A stretch of DNA of 64,000 nt from WHSW01 sp963759295 (GCA_963759295.1 CAVWYT010000003.1:1-64000), one strand, 5' to 3'. Positions 45,154 through 53,922 are shown, counted from the first letter of the stretch. A program made the numbers and translations. Notes: a model not told the origin generated them from the letters alone.

Positions 45154-45645
45154 ATGGCTGAGAGGAAACCTGCAAAGAAGGCCACGCGGCAGTCCGCCAA
45201 GAGAACCACCGCCAAGACGTCCCAGGGATTCACGGACGAGGAACGAGCCGCGATGAGGGAGCGCGCCCGAGAGCTGAAGGCGGCCGCGCGCCGCGGCCCG
45301 CGCGCGGGCAAGGGGGACGGGGAAAGCGATGTGCTCACCAAGATCGCCGAGATGCCGGAACCGGATCGCGCGATGGCCGAGCGGCTCCACGCCATCGTCA
45401 AGGCCAGCGCGCCAGCCCTCTCGCCGAGAACCTGGTACGGGATGCCCGCGTATGCCAAGGACGGCAATGTCGTCTGCTTCTTCCAAAGCGCACAGAAGTT
45501 CAAATCGAGGTACGCGACGTTCGGCTTCAGCGACAAGGCAAACCTCGACAAAGGCGCCATGTGGCCGACCTCCTTCGCGCTGAAGAGGCTGACCGCCGCC
45601 GAAGAGAAGAAGATCGGCGCGCTCGTGAAGAAAGCGGTGAGCTGA
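45154..45645 (+). CDS. DUF1801-family protein
   Basis: A 163-residue protein with a Lys/Ala-rich start (RKPAKKATRQSAKRTTAKTS) and a DUF1801 (YdhG-like) domain: MAERLHAIVKASAPALSPRT, WYGMPAYAKDGNVVCFFQSA, KFKSRYATFGFSDKANLDKG. The family includes bacillary frataxin-like iron proteins, but its function is mostly unknown. GGAGG lies eight bases before the ATG. The basic tail may bind nucleic acid; that is speculation. Confidence 0.8.
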   Translation: MAERKPAKKATRQSAKRTTAKTSQGFTDEERAAMRERARELKAAARRGPRAGKGDGESDVLTKIAEMPEPDRAMAERLHAIVKASAPALSPRTWYGMPAYAKDGNVVCFFQSAQKFKSRYATFGFSDKANLDKGAMWPTSFALKRLTAAEEKKIGALVKKAVS

Positions 45646-45674
45646 GGGCCACCGCAAGGCTGAGGATCGCGCGC

Positions 45675-46709
45675 TCAGCGCGGCTGCTCGAAGATCTCGC
45701 TCAGGAAGTGGGTGACGATCCAGGTGGCCACCCGCGACGTCGCTCCGGACGGGTCGCGCGCCGGGTTCAACTCGACGACGTCGCAGCCGATCACGCGCCC
45801 GCGTCGCGCCACCTCGACCAGGATCGCGCGCAGCTGACGGTAGCTGAGCCCGCCCGGCTCGGGCAGCGAGTGCCCGGGCGCGACCGAGGAGTCGAGCACG
45901 TCGAGGTCGATCGAGACGTACAGGGCCTCCGTCTCCGGGACGGTCTCACGCACGACATCGTCGGGCCCGCGCTCGAGCACGTCGAGGGCGGTCGCCCACC
46001 GGCCACCCAGTTCCCGCATCCCGTCCACCTCGGCGCGGTCCACGTTTCGAACCCCAAGCGCCGTGACGGTGCCTACGAACGGCAGTTCCGCCAGCCGCCG
46101 AAGTTGGCTCGCGCCGGTGAGACGCGCGCCATCCAGCTCGTCGAGGAAATCGGTGTGCGCGTCGATATGGACGACATCGAACTCACCAAACGGCTCCATC
46201 CCTCGGCCGAGCGGGTAGCTGATCGAGTGGTCGCCGCCGATCGCGACCATCAGCGCGCCGCGCTCGGCGATCCCCCGCGCGGCGGCCGTGATGCGCTCGT
46301 AATTCGCCTCCGTGTCCGAGCCCTGGATCGCGACGTCGCCGACGTCGGCCATCGTCACGCCCACCAGGTAGTCGCGATCGGCCTCGACGTCGTACCAGCC
46401 CTCGGCGCCCGGGTCGGCCCCGTCGTCGCCGAACCGCGGATAGTAGAACTGCGCCTGGGTCGCCTCACGCGCAGCGGCAGGGCCGGCCCGCTGGCCGGTT
46501 GGGATCCCCGGCTCCGGCGTGCCAGCGTCGTAGGGGACGCCGAGGAACGCCACCTGCGCGTGGAGCGCGTCGAGCTCGCCCACGCTCGGCACCCCGAAGA
46601 ACGTGCGCGGCGCGGTGTCGGTGAGTTGGGCCGCGCCTTCCACGTACGAAGTGTTGCGGAGCGAAGACGGAGCCGCAGGCTGACGTCGCCCGCCCCACCG
46701 GGCGCTCAT
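45675..46709 (-). CDS. Ureohydrolase (agmatinase/arginase family)
   Basis: About 344 residues from the ATG at 46709 (a TTG ten codons upstream is possible). The binuclear manganese motifs are GGDHSIS, HIDAHTDF and SIDLDVLDSSVAPG, all intact. AFLGVPYDAGTPEPGIPTGQ precedes them. The usual conserved HG after the DAHTD loop is replaced by LTGASQL, so the substrate may not be agmatine; guanidino compounds are the alternative. It hydrolyses a guanidino group to urea. The gene ends 29 bases from the convergent DUF1801 gene. Confidence 0.85.
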   Translation of the reverse strand: MSARWGGRRQPAAPSSLRNTSYVEGAAQLTDTAPRTFFGVPSVGELDALHAQVAFLGVPYDAGTPEPGIPTGQRAGPAAAREATQAQFYYPRFGDDGADPGAEGWYDVEADRDYLVGVTMADVGDVAIQGSDTEANYERITAAARGIAERGALMVAIGGDHSISYPLGRGMEPFGEFDVVHIDAHTDFLDELDGARLTGASQLRRLAELPFVGTVTALGVRNVDRAEVDGMRELGGRWATALDVLERGPDDVVRETVPETEALYVSIDLDVLDSSVAPGHSLPEPGGLSYRQLRAILVEVARRGRVIGCDVVELNPARDPSGATSRVATWIVTHFLSEIFEQPR

Positions 46710-46837
46710 CCCATCGAATCTTTCCGGGCGCGCTCGCAACCACGCATCGTTATCGGAGGCGCCGAGCTCGCGGCGCAGATGAGCGAGACGTTCCTCGGCC
46801 TCCGTGGCGGATGATCACCGGCTCGGGTTGGCGACCC

Positions 46838-47707
46838 TCAGCGAGCCCTTGTGACGCTTTCGAGCACCCGGCCCGCAAACGGCATCTTCGGCGTGCGCCA
46901 CACGTGTCGCTGCTCGAAGGGCCAGGCGTACGTCGGGTTGCCGTCGCGCACCAGCTCGAGGAGTCGTGGTTCGGCGAGCTCCTCGGCTGACCACTCGTAC
47001 AGGCGTGGCAGTCGCGGAACGATCACCGCGTAGTCGAGCATCCGACCCAGACGCTGCTCCTCGGCGATATAGCGCTCCACGTCGAGCGCGAGCGGATAAC
47101 GGTCTGGCAGCACGCGGCGGAGTGAGAGAAAGACGCCGGCCATCCCGAGCCGGGGGTCGCCGAGCAGGCGGCCGAGCGGTGCTAACCGTCCGAGCGCCAG
47201 GCGCGGCGCCGCGGCGAGTGCGTGCGCGTACAGCACGCGCGCCAGCGCGACGTTCATGAAGAAGCGCTCCGGTGCGCCCTCCACTTCGGCCAGGTTCCGG
47301 TGTTCCAGGTATCCGTCCACGATGCTCGCGTTGTGCGCTCGGTACCAGTTGTGCCGCGTCGGTCTCGCGCCGAACTCCAGCCAGAGCCGCACGGCCTGTG
47401 ATGACGGCTCGCCGGCCAGCCCACCGAGGAGCGCGACCGTTTCACATCCGTCACGCAGCAATCGCTCGTTGACCGCCCGCCACCACACGCTGCCGGGCGG
47501 CGACGCGTCGAGCGGATTGAGCACACCACGGCGCGCCTGCCAGCGCATGAACGACAACGCCGCCCTTCGGAACGGCAGGTGTCGCGGTGCGCGGCCCGTC
47601 GGCCCGCGGAACACCCGCGCCATCAATGCAAGACGCGCCGCCGGATCGTCGCGCACGGCCGCGACCTGCGCCCCGGCCAATGCGAGCGCGCCTGTGTGGT
47701 GGCTCAT
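46838..47707 (-). CDS. Conserved hypothetical protein, mostly helical
   Basis: A 289-residue protein. Notable stretches are RRGVLNPLDASPPGSVWWRA, VNERLLRDGCETVALLGGLA, FMNVALARVLYAHALAAAPR and RYPLALDVERYIAEEQRLGR. There is no signal peptide or obvious catalytic motif, and several conserved Trp/His/Arg residues lie near GARPTRHNWYRAHNASIVDG. I do not recognise the family. The codon pattern is normal for the window, so it is a real gene. The downstream methyltransferase is on the same strand, 28 bases upstream of it in transcription. Confidence 0.6.
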   Translation of the reverse strand: MSHHTGALALAGAQVAAVRDDPAARLALMARVFRGPTGRAPRHLPFRRAALSFMRWQARRGVLNPLDASPPGSVWWRAVNERLLRDGCETVALLGGLAGEPSSQAVRLWLEFGARPTRHNWYRAHNASIVDGYLEHRNLAEVEGAPERFFMNVALARVLYAHALAAAPRLALGRLAPLGRLLGDPRLGMAGVFLSLRRVLPDRYPLALDVERYIAEEQRLGRMLDYAVIVPRLPRLYEWSAEELAEPRLLELVRDGNPTYAWPFEQRHVWRTPKMPFAGRVLESVTRAR

Positions 47708-47735
47708 CGCGAGTAGTGATAGCGAGCCGAGCCGG

Positions 47736-48353
47736 TCATTCGCGGCGCAACCGGTAGAACCGCGGCTCGCCCCGCTTCACATATTCGGGCGCGCCGGACG
47801 GGAGCTCCACCGCTTCATCGTCTATCAGGCTCCACTCAGGGAAGGCAGCTTGGATGTCCTCGCGGCTCGCACCACGCGGAAGCAGTGCCCGGCGTGCCGG
47901 CTTCCAGCTCAACAGCAGCAGCGTGGCGCCTGGGGCGGCAGCCGCGGTAGCCTCGCGGCCCTCTTCGGTTCGCTGCTCGTCCGACAGCTCGTCGTGAAAG
48001 GTGAGGAAGTCGAGGAGGAGCTGGAACCCCGTGCCGACGCCGGCGGCGTCGAGCTTCGTCACGTCTCCTTCGAGGAACTCGACCTCGACGTCTGCCTGCT
48101 TCGCCCGCTCGCGGGCCCTGCGGAGGGCCTTCGGGACGAAGTCCACGCCCGTGACCTGCCAGCCACGCTCGGCGAGCGCAACCGCCCAGATCCCGCTCCC
48201 ACAGCCGAGATCGAGTGCCCGTCCATAGGGCGGATCACGTCCTTCCTCCTCGCGGGCAAAGAGATCGGCGTACTGGCCCGCAATCTGAGGGTGGGCCATC
48301 TGTTCCCAGGGGGTGAAGCCGATCGCGTAGAGAATCCGATAGGCAAGGCTCAT
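47736..48353 (-). CDS. Class I SAM-dependent methyltransferase
   Basis: A 205-residue Rossmann methyltransferase. GRALDLGCGSGIWAVALAER is motif I, WQVTGVDFVPKALRRARERA follows, and VEFLEGDVTKLDAAGV is the SAM adenine-contact strand. The ATG at 48353 follows GGAGGGG. The short C-terminal part (PEYVKRGEPRFYRLRRE) suggests a small-molecule substrate, unknown. It is upstream of the helical hypothetical gene on the same strand. Confidence 0.88.
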   Translation of the reverse strand: MSLAYRILYAIGFTPWEQMAHPQIAGQYADLFAREEEGRDPPYGRALDLGCGSGIWAVALAERGWQVTGVDFVPKALRRARERAKQADVEVEFLEGDVTKLDAAGVGTGFQLLLDFLTFHDELSDEQRTEEGREATAAAAPGATLLLLSWKPARRALLPRGASREDIQAAFPEWSLIDDEAVELPSGAPEYVKRGEPRFYRLRRE

Positions 48354-48517
48354 CGTGCCCCTCCTCGATTTCCTGACGCGCATTGTCGCATTGCGCGAAC
48401 GACGGTCAGTGTGGCTCTTTGCTCGTGAGGGCAAAGCGGCCTGTGCGAACCACCGATGACTTCCGGGCCCCGCGTCTGTCACAACCAACGACAGCGATCG
48501 CAAACGGAGGCACACCG

Positions 48518-49258
48518 ATGAGCGAGGCCGAGGAGAAGGTAGGAACGCGGGCGGACTGGCTGGCGGCGCGGGTGGCGCTGCTCGAGCGCGAGAAGGAACT
48601 CACGCGGCGAAGCGATGAGCTCGCCCGCGAGCGCCGGGCGCTGCCCTGGGTGCCGGTCGAGGAGCCGTACACGTTCGAGACCGAGGCAGGGCGTCGGGGC
48701 CTCGCCGAGCTCTTCGATGGGCGCTCGCAGCTGCTCGTCTTCCACCTCATGTTCGGCCCGGACGACGAGCTCGCGTGCGAGGGCTGCTCGTTCACCGCCG
48801 ACAACTGGGCCGGCGCCGTCCCGCATCTGAACTACCGCGGGGTCAGCTTCGTCGCCGTCTCGCGGGCGCCACTGGAGAAGCTCCTGCCCTACAAGCAGCG
48901 GATGGGCTGGACCTTTCCCTGGGTCTCCTGCTTCGGCACCGACTTCAACCTCGACTTTTCCGTCTTCACCGAGCAGGAGCGGCGCACGGGCGCCGGGTTC
49001 AACTTCGGCTCCGGTCGGGAGGGGATCAACGTCCGCGAGACCGAGCTTCACGGGCTGAGTGCGTTCGCGCTCGAGGACGGGATCGTCTACCACACCTACT
49101 CCACCTACGACCGCGGCACCGACGGGCTCACCGGCACCTGGCAACTGCTCGACCGCACCGCGCGCGGCCGCTCCGCCGCGCCGGCGGACTGGCCGCTGCG
49201 CGGCTACGAGTACCGGGAGAGGCTCTCCTCGCGTAGCTCCTCGGCGAGCAGCTCCTAG
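48518..49258 (+). CDS. DUF899-family thioredoxin-like protein
   Basis: A 246-residue protein of the DUF899 family. RVALLEREKELTRRSDELAR, ALPWVPVEEPYTFET, LLVFHLMFGPDDELACEGCS and SCFGTDFNLDFSVF are diagnostic. The CEGCS segment replaces the thioredoxin CxxC site. The start at 48518 is set by CGGAGG. The Ser-rich tail is specific to this copy. Function is unknown; redox chemistry is inferred from fold. Confidence 0.85.
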   Translation: MSEAEEKVGTRADWLAARVALLEREKELTRRSDELARERRALPWVPVEEPYTFETEAGRRGLAELFDGRSQLLVFHLMFGPDDELACEGCSFTADNWAGAVPHLNYRGVSFVAVSRAPLEKLLPYKQRMGWTFPWVSCFGTDFNLDFSVFTEQERRTGAGFNFGSGREGINVRETELHGLSAFALEDGIVYHTYSTYDRGTDGLTGTWQLLDRTARGRSAAPADWPLRGYEYRERLSSRSSSASSS

Positions 49259-49279
49259 GCGACGCCCACCGATGCGGTG

Positions 49280-49717
49280 CTAATCCGCGAGCTGCTGTTG
49301 GATCGCGGCCAAGTCGATCCAGGCGCTCTCGCGGCTGATCAGCTCGTCGGCGAAGTCGAAGATGTGAAGGAACCGCGTCCGCACCGGGCGACCGCGGCCC
49401 TCCAGACCGAAGGGTTGCCCGTTCGCGGTCGCGTGCAGGATCGCCTCGTCGACGACGTGATCGTCTCCGTACCAGCGTCGCACCGGCTCGAAGCGGTCGA
49501 TGCGAAGCTCCGCCAGCAGCGCGCGGTAAAACTCGGCGATCTGCTCACCGCCGTGAAGCGCATCGCCGGGACGTCCGGCGACGTCGTGCTCGGCCTCGGG
49601 CGTGAAGCCCTCGACGATCGCCTCGAGGTCACCGGCTTCCTCGGCCCGGTAGTGGCCGTCCACGAGCGCGTCCATCTGCGCCCGGCTCATGCGTGGTGTG
49701 ATTGCTTGAGTAGTCAT
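49280..49717 (-). CDS. SnoaL-like polyketide cyclase-fold protein
   Basis: A 145-residue NTF2-fold protein: MDALVDGHYRAEEAGDLEAI, GFTPEAEHDVAGRPGDALHG, EQIAEFYRALLAELRIDRFE, then FLHIFDFADELISRESAWID. GGAGACGCG directly precedes the ATG at 49717. It is divergent from the MarR gene at 49809 and separated from it by an AT-rich inverted repeat, so it is probably its main target. Activity is unknown. Confidence 0.82.
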   Translation of the reverse strand: MTTQAITPRMSRAQMDALVDGHYRAEEAGDLEAIVEGFTPEAEHDVAGRPGDALHGGEQIAEFYRALLAELRIDRFEPVRRWYGDDHVVDEAILHATANGQPFGLEGRGRPVRTRFLHIFDFADELISRESAWIDLAAIQQQLAD

Positions 49718-49763
49718 CGCGTCTCCTTGCGTGGCGGAGTTAGTTATCAAGACCATGGCAATA

Positions 49764-49798
49764 TATCAAGGCCCTTATATCATGTCAAGGGCTTGATA
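49764..49798. promoter_or_regulatory. Inverted-repeat operator between SnoaL and MarR genes
   Basis: TATCAAGGCCCTT and its near-complement AAGGGCTTGATA (one extra G in the left arm) are centred in the 91-base divergent gap. A further half-site, TTATCAAG, lies at 49744-49751 near the SnoaL promoter. The gap is strongly AT-rich, as for the operator at 44390. Confidence 0.7.
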
Positions 49799-49808
49799 CT
49801 ATTCCTCC

Positions 49809-50282
49809 ATGGACTCACCACAGATCGGAGAGCGCTACCGCGGGATCGAGGGCCGAAGCGGCTATCTCCTGCGCCAGGCCTGGAACTCGTTTAGCGGCGC
49901 GATGGAGTCTGCTCTGCGCAGTCATGGATTGACGGGCGCCCAGTACGCGGCGCTCAGCGTTCTGGCGAGGGATCCCGGCATGTCAGGCGCCGACTTGGCG
50001 CGGGCCTGCAACACCACGCCCCAGGCCATGAACGGCGTCCTTGCGACGCTCGACCGCGAGGGCCTGATCGAGCGGCATCCCCACCCGGTGCATGGCCGCA
50101 TCCGTCAGGTCGATCTGACCGACGAAGGCGAGCGACGACTCAAAGCCGCTACGCCCGCGGTCCGCAGGCTCGAGGCGGCGATCGAGGAGGAGCTTGACCC
50201 GGATCAGGTCGACGCGATCAAGGCATGGCTCGTGCGCTCGGCTCGGCGTCTTGAGGAGATGAGCTCGAAGCGCGAGGCGTAG
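49809..50282 (+). CDS. MarR-family transcriptional regulator
   Basis: A 157-residue winged-helix regulator: GYLLRQAWNSFSGAMESALR, GLTGAQYAALSVLARDPGMS, GADLARACNTTPQAMNGVLA (recognition helix), REGLIERHPHPVHGRIRQVD (wing). It is divergent from the SnoaL gene and should bind the inverted repeat between them. It is not close in sequence to the MarR at 44440, so the two respond to different signals. Confidence 0.9.
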   Translation: MDSPQIGERYRGIEGRSGYLLRQAWNSFSGAMESALRSHGLTGAQYAALSVLARDPGMSGADLARACNTTPQAMNGVLATLDREGLIERHPHPVHGRIRQVDLTDEGERRLKAATPAVRRLEAAIEEELDPDQVDAIKAWLVRSARRLEEMSSKREA

Positions 50283-50354
50283 CTGTCACCCATTCACAGA
50301 TAAACGGGAGGGACTCGCTCTGCCGGTGATCGAGGTCGCGGCGTGACCGCGCAG

Positions 50355-50765
50355 CTACTCCGACAGCCCGGCGGCTTCGAGGGCCTCTTCTCGCGTCCAG
50401 TACTCGCGGGCCCGTGCGATCTTCCCGTCGCGAATCGTGTTGACGCCGGCGAAGCTCAGCGTCAGCTCCGCCTCGGCGCTGGTCCCCTTCGGACGTCCGC
50501 TGGCGCGCATGACCACGATAACCGTGTCATCTCCCGCATCGATGACCTCAACCGGCTCGACTCTCACATCATCGAACTTCTCGACCCAGTCCTCCATGTA
50601 AGCGCGCAGTGCGTCCTTGCCATGAATCGGGCCAGGGTCATCGATTGCACCTTCAACCGCCTGGTAGTCGACATCGTCCGTGAAGTATTCGAGCCACCCG
50701 TCAACCCCGTCGCGAGCAAACGCATCGGCGGCAGCTTGAACAACTCCGACGTTCTCCTGCGACAT
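50355..50765 (-). CDS. SnoaL-like protein of the MSQENV...AAGLSE type
   Basis: A 136-residue NTF2-fold protein: SQENVGVVQAAADAFARDGV, YFTDDVDYQAVEGAIDDPGP, HGKDALRAYMEDWVEKFDDV, ending WTREEALEAAGLSE. It belongs to the same paralog family as the tandem genes at 54021-55265, including the C-terminal Glu-stop that spells GGAGTAG. It stands alone here and overlaps no neighbour. The ligand is unknown. Confidence 0.85.
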   Translation of the reverse strand: MSQENVGVVQAAADAFARDGVDGWLEYFTDDVDYQAVEGAIDDPGPIHGKDALRAYMEDWVEKFDDVRVEPVEVIDAGDDTVIVVMRASGRPKGTSAEAELTLSFAGVNTIRDGKIARAREYWTREEALEAAGLSE

Positions 50766-50876
50766 CGCTGGCTCAGTATCTCGCTCAGCCGCCCAGGCCG
50801 CCAGTGCCAGGGCCGCCAGGGTTTGCTCGCCGCGAGGCGTCTGCACCGGCCCGAACACGGCTAGGGTGACGGCCCC

Positions 50877-52301
50877 GTGAGCAGGGCCGAGCCCGCCGCG
50901 CCGAAGGAAGGAGATGACGTGGTCGCCACCGACTATCTGGTCATAGGATCGGGGGCGAGCGGTCTTGCTTTCGCCGATGCGCTTGTCGACGAGAGGTCCG
51001 ACGTCGAGCTGACTCTGATCGATCGCAGGCGCGATCCGGGGGGCCACTGGCTGGACGCGTATCCCTTCGTTCGCCTTCATACGCCGTCGGCCTACTACGG
51101 CGTCAACTCCCTGGTGCTCGGTGAGGATCGGATCGACCAAGGTGGCGAGAACGCCGGCTTCTACGAGCGGGCGACGGGCGCCGAGGTCCGCGAATACTTC
51201 GCCGAGGTGGCCGCGCGCCTGACGCGGACCGGGCGCGTGCGCATGCTGACCGAGCATGAGCATCTGGGGAGTGGCGAGGATGGAGAACGCGTCCGTGACT
51301 TGCGCACGGGAGCGGTCCATGACGTCTGTGTGCGTCGCAAGCTCGTCGACGCCCGCTATCTCGAGGCCTCGATCCCGGCCACCCACACGCCGTCTTTCGA
51401 CATCGCGGCAGGCGTCCGCCTTCTGCCCGTCAACGACCTGCCCGCGGTTGCCCGGCCCGCGGCGCGATACACCGTCCTCGGGTCGGGCAAGACGGCGGTC
51501 GACGCATGCACCTGGCTGCTGGCAAACGACGTGGCGCCGGATCGGATCCGCTGGGTCCGCCCCCGGGATGCCTGGTTCAACCACCGGCGCCACTTTCAGC
51601 CGTTGGCTTTGGTTGGCGAGATCATGGCCGGCATCGCGCTCGATGCCGAGGCGGCTGCGGAGGCGGTGGACATCGACGATCTGTTCGATCGTCTGCAGGA
51701 ATCGGGACGCCTGATTCGCATCGACCCGTCGGCACGCGCGACGATGTACCGCCTCACGATGCTCGGTCCCGCGGAGCTCGACGCCGTGCGGCAGATCGAG
51801 GACGTGATCAGGCTCGGCTACGTGCGCCGGATCGAGTCGGATCGCATCGTGCTGGAGCGGGGCGAGATTGACGTGGGCCCCGACACCCTGAACGTGGACT
51901 GCACCGCGCACGGTCTGCGCAATGCCCCCGCGACTCCAATCTTCCAGGACGGCCGCATCATCCTGCAGCAGGTCCGGCAGAACTCGCCGACGTTCAATGC
52001 GGCGCTGATCGCATTCGTCGAGGCACACCGGGACGACAATGTCGAGAAGAACCGGCTCTGCCCGCCCAATCCCTACCCGAGCAGCATCGACGATTGGCCC
52101 GGCATGAGCCGTCGAACCTGGCAGGTCGAGCAGCGCTGGCTGCGAGAGCAGGACCTCTCCGCTTGGGTCGCGCAGAGCCGTCTGAACCTGCTCCGCGGTC
52201 TGCCCGATCAAGCGGCCGAGCCATCTGTCAAGGCCGCGATGGAGCGGTTCCTGACCCATGTCGGTGCCGCGATCGAACGGCTGCAGCAGCTGGAAGTCTG
52301 A
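50877..52301 (+). CDS. FAD/NAD(P)-binding flavoprotein
   Basis: A 474-residue two-Rossmann flavoprotein. DYLVIGSGASGLAFADALVD binds FAD near the N-terminus, RRRDPGGHWLDAYPFVRLHT recalls flavin monooxygenases, and RYTVLGSGKTAVDACTWLLA is the second nucleotide loop. The C-terminal half (YPSSIDDWPGMSRRTWQVEQ and on) lacks a recognisable catalytic signature. It most resembles NAD(P)-binding monooxygenase-like proteins of actinobacteria. GTG start; no operon partner. Substrate unknown. Confidence 0.8.
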   Translation: MSRAEPAAPKEGDDVVATDYLVIGSGASGLAFADALVDERSDVELTLIDRRRDPGGHWLDAYPFVRLHTPSAYYGVNSLVLGEDRIDQGGENAGFYERATGAEVREYFAEVAARLTRTGRVRMLTEHEHLGSGEDGERVRDLRTGAVHDVCVRRKLVDARYLEASIPATHTPSFDIAAGVRLLPVNDLPAVARPAARYTVLGSGKTAVDACTWLLANDVAPDRIRWVRPRDAWFNHRRHFQPLALVGEIMAGIALDAEAAAEAVDIDDLFDRLQESGRLIRIDPSARATMYRLTMLGPAELDAVRQIEDVIRLGYVRRIESDRIVLERGEIDVGPDTLNVDCTAHGLRNAPATPIFQDGRIILQQVRQNSPTFNAALIAFVEAHRDDNVEKNRLCPPNPYPSSIDDWPGMSRRTWQVEQRWLREQDLSAWVAQSRLNLLRGLPDQAAEPSVKAAMERFLTHVGAAIERLQQLEV

Positions 52302-52738
52302 CCTTCGCGGAGCACGATCCGGCGCTGGACGCGGTCCTTCTGCGGTCCAGCGATCCGAGTGGCGGGGCCTCGCCGGCACTGGCCGTCCTTACGCGAATGC
52401 AGCGTAGAGGCGAACGTCGCCGCCGTCGGAGTCCGCGCCGAGCCAGGGAAGCGGGCGCTGATGCCGCGAACTGCGCTCGCAATGCCTGGCGACCTCGAGC
52501 CATCGACAGAGTTGGGGTGCGCCGTGTTGAGACTGCAGACGAAGCTCCGGGTGGACGAGATCACCAGCGTGGAGATCTCTCGATGTTTCTCGACTAGTCC
52601 CAACGACCGGAGCCTGACCAGCAGTGGTGGCCCGACGCACCCGAGCCTTCAGCTGCATCCGACTCGAGTGGCACGCGGGGCCCACACGGGTGACCTGATT
52701 TACATGGACGCAGTACGTCGGCACGCGCACGACTGAGG
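52302..52738. other. Intergenic region, no intact gene
   Basis: About 440 bases. CGCTGGAC (52323-52330) and GTCCAGCG (52345-52352) form an 8-bp inverted repeat just after the flavoprotein stop and may be a weak terminator. The rest has open frames on both strands without recognisable protein sequence. Confidence 0.35.
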
Positions 52739-53036
52739 ATGACCGCGATCGTCCTCGAGGCCGTTCGCCCCGAGAGACTGGTAGTCGGCCAGCTCAAGAA
52801 GGTGTTCAAGCTGCTCGGTCCCTCTATCTCGAGCTCGCCGATTACCGCGGCGGTGTGGCAATTACGCACACGATCCAGGGCGGGCTTCACAGGCCCGGGG
52901 CGGATCTTGGATCCGCTCCTCAGGCTCTTCCTCGTCACCGAGGTTTGCCGCGGCGATGGACGAGCACGCCAGGACCGAGTTCCCGATGCTCCGTGACCGC
53001 CGCGACCAGGTCCAGGCCGAGCTGCCCGGTCGGTAG
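52739..53036 (+). pseudogene. C-terminal remnant of an SRPBCC-fold protein
   Basis: The fragments TAIVLEAVRPERLVVGQLKK, VFKLLGPSISSS, RGGVAITHTIQGGLHRPG, RILDPLLRLFLVTE and AAMDEHARTEFPMLRDRR occur in the order expected for the second half of an SRPBCC/polyketide cyclase domain, but in three frames. The N-terminal half is absent. It could be a recent remnant with consensus errors added. Confidence 0.42.
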
Positions 53037-53430
53037 ACGCGCGCCGCCGGCTGCTCACATGGGCCCACGTGCGCGAGCTCCCGCTTGCGCGATCTCCGGA
53101 AGCAAGGGCCTGTGCGGGACGTGGCGGGGCCCGGACTTCAGCGAAGCGCTCTCAGTCCGGATGCTCCGGCGCGTCGACGGTGCCCCTGCTTGGTGCTTCG
53201 CAGGACCGTCGACGAGCATGGACGTAGTCACGAAGAACATGGAGGAGATGGAGTCCTCTTAGAGGGTTCTGCCCGGGCGCCCTGCGCAGGCGCCCGGGCG
53301 CCGCCCAGGCAGTGGATGGCGACAGTCCCTGGCCTGCGGCTGTCGCTCCGCGCGGGGAGGGGAAGCGAGGCCGCACCGGCCGCCGCCGCCGGCGCTTTGA
53401 GCCGCCGAGGTTTCGTCTGCCCCTGTGCGG
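53037..53430. other. Intergenic region, no gene recognised
   Basis: About 400 bases of Gly/Pro/Arg-coding high-GC sequence with overlapping open frames on both strands. None has domain motifs or a convincing ribosome site. CCCGGGCGCC and CAGGCGCCCGGGCGCC near 53270-53305 could form a GC hairpin. Confidence 0.3.
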
Positions 53431-53470
53431 GAACGTTTCGTGAGAGTCCCCGCGACACGGAGGAGACCGG

Positions 53471-53596
53471 ATGCCGAGCACTGCCCTCACGCCGATCACG
53501 AACCTGCCCCGCACGACGCTGACGGGATTGCCGTGGCAGTTGAAGCGGATCTCCCAGATCCAGGCGCGGCGAAGCTCTCGACTAAGGACTAGGTGA
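53471..53596 (+). CDS. Small hypothetical protein (41 residues)
   Basis: The ATG follows a strong GGAGGAG. The product is short and basic (TALTPITNLPRTTLTGLPWQ, then LKRISQIQARRSS). No family is recognised. The leader is shared with the zinc-ribbon gene at 53719, which supports real translation. A 21-residue membrane peptide gene follows by four bases. Confidence 0.45.
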   Translation: MPSTALTPITNLPRTTLTGLPWQLKRISQIQARRSSRLRTR

Positions 53597-53600
53597 CGCT

Positions 53601-53666
53601 ATGTACATCGGCGGCGGAGTACTGGCCATCATCGTCATCATCCTGCTGATCATCCTCCTGACCTGA
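53601..53666 (+). CDS. 21-residue hydrophobic membrane peptide
   Basis: MYIGGGVLAIIVIILLIILL followed by Thr and a TGA: essentially one membrane helix, too short for standard gene callers. It begins four bases after the 41-residue gene. Similar short MYIGGG-type peptides occur in actinobacteria as far as I recall, but no function is established. Confidence 0.5.
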   Translation: MYIGGGVLAIIVIILLIILLT

Positions 53667-53718
53667 TCGCCCAGAACGCGTCTCGTGGGAGTCCCCCGCG
53701 ACCACGGAGGAGCACCGG

Positions 53719-53922
53719 ATGCCGACGATGAGCGATAGACCGCAGACGATCTGTCCCACCTGCGGCGAACCGATCGAGCCCGATGCGGCGGACGTAGTCG
53801 AGGCGGAGGAGATCCGCTCAATGCCCCGCTTCGAGGCACCGGGGGATGAGGGGCCAGGCAGGAAGTACGCGTTTCACAAGGGCTGCTTCCCGGAGGGCGA
53901 TCCGAACTACCGGCGCCTGTGA
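53719..53922 (+). CDS. Small zinc-ribbon-like protein (67 residues)
   Basis: CPTCGEPIEPDAADVVEAEE near the start and a later FHKGCFPEGDPNYR supply CxxC and HxxxC, a probable zinc site. The product is acidic and soluble. GGAGGAG lies ahead of the ATG in a leader nearly identical to that of the gene at 53471. Its 3' end overlaps the SnoaL fragment on the other strand by 16 bases. Confidence 0.65.
   Translation: MPTMSDRPQTICPTCGEPIEPDAADVVEAEEIRSMPRFEAPGDEGPGRKYAFHKGCFPEGDPNYRRL

Larger units (their letters stand above)
53431..53725 (+). repeat. Duplicated leader sequence at 53431-53477 and 53674-53725
   Basis: GAACG, TCGTG, GAGTCCC, CGCGA, CACGGAGGAG and ACCGGATGCCGA occur in the same order in both copies, with small gaps. 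Both include the Shine-Dalgarno GGAGGAG and the ATG-CCG start of a small gene (53471 and 53719). The unit looks like a conserved 5' leader rather than a mobile repeat. Confidence 0.65.

Noticed and set aside
50355..52379. Minus-strand open frame of about 670 codons ending in a real SnoaL gene
   Set aside because: Only the last 136 residues, from the ATG at 50765, are SnoaL. The rest is antisense to the flavoprotein, whose FAD and NAD(P) loops are intact.
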